Assembly (NCBI GenBank): GCA_010279815.1
Contig: QEOQ01000106.1
Location: forward strand, 177,772-241,771
DNA: 64,000 nucleotides
Origin: Brachionus plicatilis
Lineage: Eukaryota; Rotifera; Eurotatoria; Ploima; Brachionidae
Reading direction: 5' to 3'
The notes under the pieces were generated by a model that was not told the origin of the DNA, did no database searches, and was given only the letters and a program-made list of their open reading frames with translations. The stretch's first letter is position 1; the number at the start of each line of letters is the position of its first letter. Below, piece by piece: positions 31,637-40,679 of this stretch. The translations under genes and the position numbers were made by a program.

Positions 31637-31972
31637 TTGCTCTTTAAAGAGTATCATGTTTGTTTAGATGAGATTCTCAGTTCAAATACTTTGATAAAAG
31701 CTAAATGGATAATTAGCGATTTCAATTTATTAACTGATATTTTTCTCGATGAGAAAGACATGGAAGATTTAGAACAATTCTTTAATAAATCAAAAAGTAA
31801 AATATTTTTTTGTCCAGTTTGTTCAAATGTTTGATTAGAGGATTCCATAGAGTACGAAAACTGTAGATTTTGGTATCATTTTGATTGTGCCAAAGTTAGT
31901 AGATATCATCGAGCTGGAAAAGGTAAAAGTTGGACTTGCAAAAAGTATGGTTTTGGCTGTGAGAGGGACTAG
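31637..31972 (+). pseudogene. Degenerate PHD-finger protein, probably retroelement ORF1
   Basis: The first frame gives 65 residues ending IFFCPVCSNV and a stop. In the next frame EDSIEYENCRFWYHFDCAKV...GKSWTCKKYGFGC follows to TAG at 31970-31972. Together they follow the PHD zinc-finger order C-x2-C...C-x2-W-x-H-x2-C...W-x-C-x2-[C], but two zinc ligands appear replaced by tyrosine and the frame is broken. PHD-type fingers occur in chromatin readers and in ORF1 proteins of some CR1/L2-like non-LTR elements; with so many non-LTR remnants here the latter is more likely. Confidence 0.6.
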
Positions 31973-32059
31973 ATTTACAAAATTTAACTGATATTTTTTA
32001 TGTATAACTTTCATTTAATAAAAATTGAACTCTATAACAATTTTTTTTTGCTTATTTTT

Positions 32060-32215
32060 TAAATTCCGCTAAAAATTCAGTCAGTTCCGTCAATTCCGTA
32101 AGTAAATTCCGCCGAAATTAAAAAATTTCCTAAGTTTATTTTACGGAATTAAAAAAATTTTTTTCGAGTTTTTTGGCGGAATTTGTTCTACGAAATTCCG
32201 TATTCCGCGTTCCGG
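32060..32215. repeat. Cluster of AATTCCG repeats with inverted copies
   Basis: AATTCCG or its complement CGGAATT occurs at least eight times within 155 bases in both orientations, giving foldback potential (for example ATTCCGCCGAAATT against GGCGGAATTTG). No similar array is seen elsewhere in the window. Possibly a small transposon. Confidence 0.5.
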
Positions 32216-32573
32216 ATTCTGCATTTTAGCCGATTAAATGTTATTTTCTGAATGGTATAATGCTCTTTTGACTATGGATTTCTTCATTATTTGCAAAGAA
32301 TACTCTTGCGAATGTTCTAAAAATTTAATTGATGAAAAAAAAACGATTTATAAAATTTATCAATTAAATTTTTATCTGGAAAAGTAAAAAATAATCTATT
32401 TATTTATTTGAATTTAATTAACCTCCTTCAGTAGAAGTAAAAATAAAAATTAGAAGAAGAGAGTACAAAAAAAAATAAAAAAAATTATACATATATATAA
32501 AAATATTACAATTGTAAGGAAATGAAGAGAAAAATAGTTTGTTTGGAACTGAGTGGACCTCAAGTGATGAAAA

Positions 32574-33180
32574 TCATCTAGGTCTTATTAATTCATTTAA
32601 AAATATTCGATAATCTTTAAATCTTATTTTTTCTAGATACATTTTGATAGAGTCAGAAATGCCATCACTGATGAAAAAATGCCTCTTTAACTCCTTTTTA
32701 TACTTACTTATATTTCTTAAAAGTAAAGGAAAATTTACATTAAAATGGTTAATCAAAGATTGAATATCTGTTTCAAGTTTCAAGTTTCTGTTTCTATTTG
32801 ACTTTGATGGACAGATAGTTATGTTTTGTTTAATGCACTCAAAAATACTAGATGCTAATGAATTAAAACTTATCGTCTCAATAAATGAAAGCTTAGAAAA
32901 TAGATAAAGTTGATTAAATTTTAAAATCTTAAGAACTTTTAAGACTCCCGACATGTGGCAAGTAAAACGAAGGTTGAATAATCGTTGTTTAATTAAGTGT
33001 AACTATTCCCAGACCATACGTAAATTGTGATAAACAATAAGTTTTATATATTAAGGCTTTAAGTGATGGAGTCATTATACTTATTTTCCCAATTAAGAAG
33101 GAGGACGACAAAAATGATTTAATACCATTTAACTCAATAAAAAAAACGCTTGAGTTCTTACCAAGTTGAGTCCTAAATTG
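32574..33180 (-). pseudogene. Non-LTR retrotransposon ORF2 C-terminus
   Basis: Minus strand, from about 33180: frames joined by shifts read SLKALIYKTYCLSQFTYGLG (thumb motif, typically K-x-x-x-Y-K-x-x-x-x-x-x-x-x-Y-G), then KRLFNLRFTCHMSG and the 126-codon frame 32954-32574 containing LFSKLSFIETISFNSLASSI and ending RIFLNELIRPR. This is the post-RT C-terminal domain. A tail ending GAAGGAGGTTAATTAAATT and AAATAAATAAATA follows on the minus strand near 32430-32400. Confidence 0.6.
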
Positions 33181-33468
33181 AATTAGGTTTTTTACTAGGA
33201 TTTAGATAGCATAAAAAGCGATGGTGAAGTTTGAAGCAAAAAAAAATGAAATGAAAGCAAAATATTTTAAATATTAATAAATTAATTGATTTTTATTAAA
33301 TTTTAGGTCTTAAAGGCATAAAAAAATTAGACTTTCTGGTGTTTAAATTTAAATTTTAATTATAATTATGTTTATTTTTTAAATAAAAATTTAAAAGACA
33401 GTGCAAAAAGTGAAATTTGAAAAAATTTAAAATAAAAATAAGTGTTTAGGTTGGTTGAGTTATTTCGA

Positions 33469-34640
33469 TAATCATTATTCATTTTCTATTCTGCTTTTTC
33501 TTATTTTATAATTTCAAAAATTTTAACAAAAATAAAATAAACAAAATTTTAATTTAAAAATTAACTCACTAAAAAAAGGCAAAACAATTTGAAAATGCGC
33601 TATTTTTTTCTTAAAATTTATTAAATAAAATTATTACTATTCATTTTAATTTTTAATTAGAAAAATCATTTAAATGATTTCGTATGAAATCCTCATAACT
33701 AGACCATTCTCCAGTCAAATTTTTTACATCATTGGTAAAAGGAACACAATTTCTATTATCAACCATAAATTCAAACACTTGACTGACCGCATCAGGCATG
33801 AATTTTTTGAACTCTTCTTTAGCTATGGACTGAAAGGTGATTTTTTTTTCAAAAACTTTTGAACAAATTTCTGCCAAACGCTCTCCATTTAATTTTTCCG
33901 GTCCATTCATTTCGTAGAATTTTTCATGGTGTTCATTCTTATCAGTAGCTACCAGACATGCTGCAGCGCATCGGCCAATATCTTTGGTATCAATGTACGG
34001 ACAAAGAATGTCTGGAAAATTGTACACTGAAGTTTTGACCGCTTGTTTCACATTAGAAATCGTATTTTCCATAAATACGCCACCTCTTAGAATTGTCCAT
34101 TTCAGGTCTTTTTCTTTTCCATATTTTTCAAGTAATATTTCCGATGGTTTAAATCTAGATGAAAGAAGTGATATTTGTTCTGGAAAATGAACAGTCCAAG
34201 ATGCAACAAGTACAATATATTCTACATTGTTGGCCACTGCCGACTCTATCATATTCTTTGTTAATCTGGCATCATCATCGATTCCTCGCTTTGGATCATG
34301 TGGTGTCACTATCAGGGCATATTGAGAACCTTGAAATGCCTTGTTCAAAGTGTCCGGATTATCTGCATCGCAGCCAACTACAATCTCAATGTTTGGATAT
34401 GAAATTCGGAAGGGTTTAGCTTTTTCTTCTGTACGGAATACTCCACGTACGCGAACCCTATTTGGATATTTGCTGACCAGCTCTGCAATACAACCTGAAC
34501 CAGAGTTGCTGTTCGCAGTAAATATGCTGACTAAAGGTTGAGACATTTTTTTAATGAAATTATTTTTATTCTAAAAACTTAAGCTAAGTGTGCACAAAAT
34601 AATAATCAAAATTTTGTTGACTTTAAATGACTAGGAAATT
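33469..34640. repeat. Segmental duplication unit B
   Basis: Second copy of 21627-22790 in the same orientation, about 11.84 kb downstream. It lacks the GC-rich hairpin that precedes unit A. Confidence 0.85.
33653..34546 (-). CDS. NmrA-like NAD(P)-binding protein, copy 2
   Basis: A 297-residue single-exon frame differing from copy 1 at only about nine positions, nearly all in the N-terminal half (for example Q3/E3, F9/I9, G18/A18, Y51/F51, S74/A74, D151/G151). From residue 152 to 296 the two proteins are identical. Fold and features are as described for copy 1, including the atypical nucleotide-binding loop. The frame is intact with synonymous changes, which argues that it is functional rather than a dead duplicate. 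The first about 20 bases upstream of the ATG differ from copy 1, so expression may differ. Confidence 0.9.
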   Translation of the reverse strand: MSQPLVSIFTANSNSGSGCIAELVSKYPNRVRVRGVFRTEEKAKPFRISYPNIEIVVGCDADNPDTLNKAFQGSQYALIVTPHDPKRGIDDDARLTKNMIESAVANNVEYIVLVASWTVHFPEQISLLSSRFKPSEILLEKYGKEKDLKWTILRGGVFMENTISNVKQAVKTSVYNFPDILCPYIDTKDIGRCAAACLVATDKNEHHEKFYEMNGPEKLNGERLAEICSKVFEKKITFQSIAKEEFKKFMPDAVSQVFEFMVDNRNCVPFTNDVKNLTGEWSSYEDFIRNHLNDFSN

Positions 34641-35613
34641 TTTAAATTAATAAAATACCATATTCAAATTAGAACTATTTAATTTTAATAATTTTTCTCT
34701 TTTATTTAAATGACAGCAGTAGATTTTGGAAACCGGAAAAAATACATGTTAATTTTTCTTCTAGTCAAATTTCGTTGCTTTATATTAAATAGATAAATTT
34801 AAAACCTGCTCCACATTAAAAAAGAATTTATTCTCTAAGTGGCAAACACTTCTTTCCTGTTAAAAGATTGTCCGCAAAAAATTTACATTGTTGAAAAAAA
34901 AATATTTCTAAGAGAGAAACTGAATTTCATTAAACAAGAGATGATAGAAAACGGATTTAAAAAATTTAAACTTACTCATTTTGATCAAATGTTCAAAACT
35001 TAAATTACTTTTTTCTCTGATTTAAATTTCTAATTTTAAAATGATTTACTGAAATTTAAGATAATACATAATGAATTTAAAATTAAAGTTGTTTCTAAAA
35101 TAAAGGTGTCTAAAGTTATAAAAATTGATTATTTTTGGTTTAAAAATTTAAGAAATATTCAAATTATCTTGTTTTAATGATGAAATTTGATCAAAAATGC
35201 TTAAAAAAATGATCTTCTCTCAATGAAAGAAGATAACAACCGTGAAATATCTGAGTTATTGTTGGAGTAATTGAATGAACAAATAATTTTAAGAGTTTTT
35301 TCTTAACTCCTATAAAATCAAAATTTTAAAATTGAAATTTATTAAGGAAAAATGAAATTTTCTTTCTTGTTTTAAAATCTTTTAATTTAAATATTATTCT
35401 TTTTAAAAAATATTCTTGAATTAAAAATCTTTAAACGTTAATTTGCATCATTTAAAAAAAAAATTGCAAATAAAATAAAGAATTGATATTAATTTAAAGA
35501 ATCTAGCCTCTAAATAAAATATAATCATGAAAAAATGAGAAAAGATTCAAAATTTTTAAATTTTTTATATACTTTCAAAATTGTATAACGTTAAAAAAGA
35601 AAAATTTTAAAGT
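34641..35613. other. AT-rich intergenic DNA
   Basis: No gene, RNA or clear repeat seen. Confidence 0.5.
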
Positions 35614-35622
35614 CAAATTCAA

Positions 35623-36279
35623 GGATGAAGATTAAAAAAACATATAAAATGTTAATCTTAAAAAACAAAACATAAAGAAAAAATGAGATTTTAACTTTGT
35701 AAAAGAGTGACGTAAAACATAAATTCGAACATAATTAACTTAAAATGTGACTAAAACATATACACTTTTTTCTAAATGTGAATAAAACATAAATGACTAA
35801 ATAAATTATTCAGAAAGTGAATAAAACATATCGAAATAAAAAAAAAATAACTTGAAATTATTTTGAAGACAAGTGATTAAAACATAAACCTTTAATTTAG
35901 ATATTTAATTTTTTTTTCAACCATGAAAAGAAAAATCGAATGGTATTTTATGGCTAAATTCAACTCCGATATCGAATCTAAAACAATCTAAAACAATCTA
36001 AAACAAAAAAACGAAAAGTCGGGCCATGGTACGAAATGGAATAATATATGTTTTTTTCACCTTTTTTATTGATCAAATTGACTAAAATTTTTTTTATACT
36101 TTGTATAAATTTATATGTTTTGGATCACTTTTTGATAAATTTAATTTATGTTTTATTCACAGAATTTAAAAATAAGTTTATGTTTTGATTCACATTTTTA
36201 TAAAATAAAAATAGTTTTATGCTTGATTCACTTTTTATATGTTTTAGTAACATTTTATATGTTTTTTTAATCTTCATCC
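35623..36279. mobile_element. Foldback element with 32-bp perfect TIRs and 9-bp TSD
   Basis: The first 32 bases (starting GGATGAAGATTAAAAAAAC) are perfectly inverted at 36248-36279. CAAATTCAA flanks both sides (35614-35622 and 36280-36288), a perfect 9-base target duplication. The arms carry spaced units of GTGAnTAAAACATA on the left (at least five from 35706 to 35890) and their inverse on the right. No coding sequence. A 9-bp duplication with GG ends fits Mutator-like or Merlin-like elements. Confidence 0.9.
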
Positions 36280-36288
36280 CAAATTCAA

Positions 36289-36986
36289 TGATGACATTTG
36301 ATTATTTCTGTATCCGCCCTGGACCCCGTTTGATTAATTTAAATTTAAAAAATAAATTTTGCTATTTCATTTGGTTAAAATTGTCGCATATGACTTATTG
36401 GAAGTGACTTTGTCGGAAAGGTCTGACTTCCATTTTATTCAAATAAACTGATTAATTAAAAATTAATTAAGCAAAAATAACTTAGAATTTTTTTGGCATC
36501 TTGAAGTTGACTATCAATTCTTAAGAGCTTATCATTTGACATTAAAATATATCTTTGAATTATTTGAAAAATTTTTTATGTAAAATGCTTTACATATTAT
36601 TCAAAAAATTTTTATTTGCAAAAATATTTGCAACATTTAAATAAAAAAAAAATTGAAATTGAATTTTTTTTATCAAATCTTAAAAATAAAAATCCTATCA
36701 AAAAATAAACCCTGGATTTGAATTTTTTAAGCTTCAATTTCCTTTGAAACAATGTTTGTGAGCATTTTTCTTAAATATCATTTAAAAGATTTTAAAGCAT
36801 TTAAAATAGGCGAATGGTAAAGCCAGACAGCAGGGACTGTATTAAAATAGCAGCAATCAAAATAGCTAAAAACATAATGAAAAAAAGAAATAAAAGTTAA
36901 AATAAAAAAATAGCAATTAAAAATTCATTCATCATTATTAATTAATGTTTGTTTGTTTAATAGTTTATTTCTTTTTTAAAAGAAAA
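36289..36986. other. AT-rich intergenic DNA
   Basis: No supported feature. Confidence 0.5.
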
Positions 36987-37010
36987 GCTACGAGCAGAGC
37001 TCCTTCAGCC
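36987..37010 (-). repeat. Retroelement 3' tail hairpin
   Basis: On the minus strand GGCTGAAGGAGCTCTGCTCG followed by TAGC: outer GCT/AGC, GAAGG, inner GAGC-TCT-GCTC, then AAATAAAC and (AAAC)n-like tail. Only the 3' end of the element is present. Confidence 0.5.
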
Positions 37011-37875
37011 AGTTATATAATTTTAATGATTTTTCTAAACAAAACTAACACTAAATAAACGTATAAAAAACAATAAGATACAAGTTAATTAAACTTTTAA
37101 ATTGATACCAAAATCAAAATTAAAGAGAAAAAAAATCAAGTTTAAAAAAATTAAAACAAAATGTTGATGGAACCAAAATAAAGCTTTTTTGATGATAAAT
37201 TTTTTTTTGAAATTTGGCCTCATAGGCCGTCCTAAATCAGAGTAACAACCCATGTGCATTTTTTGATTTTGGTGGACATGTGCGTTTTTCAGGTATCCAG
37301 ATAAATAAATTAAATTCCTTTTTTTTTTTTTAATTTTTAATATTCCGGCAGCGAAGCAACGGGTAAAACCTTATTATTTTAAATTTACTTAATGCGGAAA
37401 ATTTGAATAAATCTTTAACTTATTTAAAAGAAAAATATGCTATTTTTTTCTGGGCATTTTTAGACGTTTTTAGACCAACTCTGGTTTCTCTTTATTGATA
37501 TCCGCTCTGATTCTTATACAGAATAGACACATTGTTAACCACATATTTTCCATCAAAATCATGATCATAACCCTTCACGAATTAGGACCTGGGTCTTCAA
37601 GCTTATTCTCAGCAAAATAGTGGACAATTAATTTTAATAAACTTCTCAATAAAAATGTAATCTAGTTTATTTAGAAATTTGATTATCAAACTAACTCTAG
37701 TTTAAATAAATGTACAAACTATTTTATTTAATATGCGATGTAAAATTTATTGGTATTTTCAATGTTTAAATAAGATAAAACAATTTTCTATTAATATTTT
37801 TAATAAAATAAAAAAAAGTTTGTCAAAAATTTTTAATTTAAGAAATGTGCGTCAATAACTTTTTTGATTTAAATT
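37011..37875. other. Intergenic, possible retroelement end
   Basis: Around 37222-37310 CATGTGC[AG]TTTTT occurs twice, and GGTATCCAGATAAATAAATTAAA looks like a retroelement 3' end. A 16-base stretch near 37480 (GACCAACTCTGG) may be a degraded hAT MITE end. No gene. Confidence 0.35.
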
Positions 37876-38676
37876 TCATTTTCCACTAATGGACAAAATT
37901 TGGTTCAACTGAGCAATGGCATCAGCAACAATAACCACACTGTCCTCAGCATGATTCAGCAAGTCTTCTTTCAATTTGTTGAACACATCTTGGGCGAGGC
38001 TCCAAATTTGCTGTCCGGCAAAAAGAAGCTGAGCCGATATGTTTGTAAACTGAATAACTACTTGACTTCCCAGACTTTGAATGGTAGTCCAGACTCCTCC
38101 AAGGCCAAATGTGCTTATAATGTAGTCTAGCAAATTGTTTCTACCTGAAATAATGTCAAAAGAACTTGTTATTTGTGAAATGAAATCTATGATCTTGGGT
38201 TTTAGGGACTCTAATATTTGGTCAATGTTTATTCCGAACGATTGAAAAATGGCCATGAAATCGCGACTTTCTGCGCTAGGGAACAAGAAATTCATTGAGT
38301 TTATCAAAAAGTTGTGAATTTGTTGCTGAAATGTGTCCAGAAGATGGTCGACTTCTTCGTTTATTCGATTGTTGGAGTCATTGAATGTTATGGATATGAG
38401 ATATGAAGCGATCAAGTTGCGGATTTGGTACAGCAAGGCCTCCCCCATTTGGGGCAAAAACGATTGCACTTGCTCGATCAAATGGGAGAATTGGAATCGA
38501 GATATGCTAAGCGTTTGGTGAAGAAAATTGATAAATTGGTCTATTATTTGCTGGATCACATTGGTCTGAATTTCTTGCTGTAGATTTTGGATGACTGTGA
38601 AATATGGTCCTGTGCTTTGCGAGCAAGATATTGAGCCAGCAAGGCCTAATATCAACAAAAAATTAAAATAGCTCAT
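37876..38676 (-). CDS. Secreted helical protein, lineage-specific, unknown function
   Basis: A single minus-strand exon of 266 residues from ATG at 38676 to TGA at 37876. The N-terminus MSYFNFLLILGLAGSISCSQ is a classic signal peptide. The mature part is rich in I, L, F, Q and N, with regular amphipathic spacing and repeated patterns such as QQIIDQFINFLHQTL and QQQIHNFLINSMNFLF, suggesting an all-helical protein. It contains one cysteine in the signal region and essentially none afterwards, so no disulfide fold. Codon use is clearly richer in G+C than the flanks, supporting a real gene. No transmembrane anchor besides the signal. I do not recognise a family; a lipid-binding or structural extracellular role is conceivable but unproven. 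Confidence 0.8.
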   Translation of the reverse strand: MSYFNFLLILGLAGSISCSQSTGPYFTVIQNLQQEIQTNVIQQIIDQFINFLHQTLSISRFQFSHLIEQVQSFLPQMGEALLYQIRNLIASYLISITFNDSNNRINEEVDHLLDTFQQQIHNFLINSMNFLFPSAESRDFMAIFQSFGINIDQILESLKPKIIDFISQITSSFDIISGRNNLLDYIISTFGLGGVWTTIQSLGSQVVIQFTNISAQLLFAGQQIWSLAQDVFNKLKEDLLNHAEDSVVIVADAIAQLNQILSISGK

Positions 38677-40041
38677 TCTTATTAAATTTGTTGAATTAAG
38701 TGTAAATCGAAAGCCAATTTTAAATGTTTAGCTGTGAAAACAACTTATTTTATAAAATAATGCTCAGAGAAAATTTGCACCTTTACCCATCGATTTATGT
38801 GGGTGTTCTTTTATATTAATTATAAAAAGATAACTTTAATAAAGCTTAAATTTTTCGACTTCTATTAATGGACAGTATCAATTTAATTTTAATTTTTATT
38901 TGATTATTTGCCATTTGTAATCAATTAAAATTTTGGAATTTTTTTTTATTTTATCTGAGCCTTAACTTTCCATTTAGAGGCTAATAATCTCTCGTATTTA
39001 AAGAGAATTGTTTTAAATTTTCAAAAACATATGATTGTAAATTTAAAAAAAAAAAACGAAAAAATTTTTAATTTTATTTAAATTCAAGTTTAAAAGCTTG
39101 TCTAAAAAAATAGCATAGAAAAATTGAAATTATCTCATTAAATTTTTTTTACTTTTTGTGATAAAAAATCAAAAATACAAAATTATGTTTTCCATGTATT
39201 CCACTTGTTGGGTTGTACTAAATATGCCAAATATCTAAACATAAAGCTCAGAGAATATTTTTTTTATCATTGGTAATAACTTACTAAAATCTTTTTTCAT
39301 AATTTTACTCTTTTCCTTAATTAATTCATTTGAAATTTTTTAATCATAGTCTTAATTTAAATTGTAATCATTTTCTTGATTTTTAAAAAATTAATAAACT
39401 AAAAACTATTTAATTTACCTTTTATTTTTTAAGTCTAAATAAAAACCAAGGATCAACACTTAACTGAATTTGCTTATATATAAAATAATGTTAAGTGAAT
39501 AGTTTTCGATTATAGCTTAATTTTAATTTATTTGATTTAAATATTTAAGTTCAAAGATGCTTTTTCACATGTTATTATGTAATTAAAGTAAGCGTTTTTG
39601 TGTCATGTTCCCGTTAACTACGAAACATAAACTTTTTATTAAAAAATTTCAATTTTTAGCTAAATCAAAGACTCCTACAACAAAAAATAATTCAATTTGG
39701 ATAATTTCTTGAGACAATTTTATATTCATTTGAAAAAGTAAATCTCTAAAAATTTTTACCAGCTCACTTGGTCTTGCTTATTCAAAACTTGTCATTCAGA
39801 TAAATCACTTCTTTTTTAGTTTTATGGACATCAAGGTTACCTTTGTCTTTTAAGTTGCTTGAAAAATCAATCAAAGAATAGTTTTTTTTTGTTTTAAAAA
39901 AATGAAGAAAAATAAATGAGTTCAAATCAAAATTTAATTTTGAAATAATCAATATTAATAGTTAAATAAATTGTCGAAAAATTATAAATTAATTTATTAA
40001 TAAAAACTATTTGATACAACAACAAAATTTAATAATATTTA
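38677..40041. other. Upstream and intergenic DNA
   Basis: No gene or clear repeat. A short region of mixed composition at 38720-38830 may be the promoter of the 266-residue secreted protein; no TATA or other element can be singled out in such AT-rich DNA. Confidence 0.4.
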
Positions 40042-40178
40042 CAGTACAAATTAAAACCAACTATGTACATTTCTTTTCCTCGACTCTTCTTCAACTATTC
40101 TAGGGGGGAAAGGAAAAGTCGAGGAAGAGTGAGGAAGAGTCGAGGAACAAAATGCGTAAAAGTTAGTTTTACTGTAAC
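40042..40178. mobile_element. Small MITE with ACAGTA ends
   Basis: ACAGTACAAATTAAAACCAA on the left faces an imperfect inverse GTTAGTTTTACTGT on the right. Inside, CTTTTCCTCGACTCTTC and GAGGAAGAGTGAGGAAGAGT fold back. The left end with TGTACATTTCTTTTCCTCGA recurs at 58975-59030. Confidence 0.5.
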
Positions 40179-40259
40179 TAAAATAGCAAAAATCTAGTAC
40201 CAGTTTTAAGTTTTAGGTTTCAGATGCCGTTAATCAAAAGACCAGTGCCCATGCCAGGA

Positions 40260-40660
40260 AATATGGACTAACAAAACACGGACGGTTTTTTGCGGCCATT
40301 TGACCGGTCAGCAAAACGGTCAAAATTTTTGAACGCCAAAAAATACGGCCAAAAAAACTGACAACTTTTTGGCGGGCAGCCACTTAAATCGTGAAATTTT
40401 TTAACAATGAAATTTTTAAAATATGAAAAAATAAAGACAAAAATATTTATTTTTTTGAAAAAAGCGCTTTTTTTAAGGAGTAGTTCTTCTTTTTCCTAAG
40501 AAATTTCATTAAGTTTAATGATTCTCTGCAAAAAAAGTTGGCCGTATTTTTTGGCGGTCCAAAATTTTGACCGGTCCAAGACTACCCGCCAAAAATTTGG
40601 TCGTTTAATGCAGACACGGTCACGGTTTTTGAAATTTTTGGCAAAAAAAGTTGACCGTAT
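40260..40660. repeat. Inverted-repeat element with GACCGGTC/CGGCCA motifs
   Basis: GACCGGTCAGCAAAACGGTC...CGCCAAAAAATACGGCC (about 40304-40350) is inverted at about 40535-40580 (GGCCGTATTTTTTGGCGGTC...GACCGGTC). Additional CACGGTC...GACCGT pieces flank it. Probable non-autonomous transposon. The open frame at 40496-40678 is a by-product. Confidence 0.6.
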
Positions 40661-40679
40661 ATATTTTGTGATAAGCATT

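Noticed and set aside
36219..36407. 62-codon frame starting MLDSLFICFSN
   Set aside because: Its start lies inside the right arm of the foldback element at 35623-36279 and its composition is that of AT-rich noise.
40496..40678. Minus-strand frame MLITKYIRSTFFAKNFKNRD...
   Set aside because: Falls within the inverted-repeat element at 40260-40660; reading frame produced by repeat sequence.
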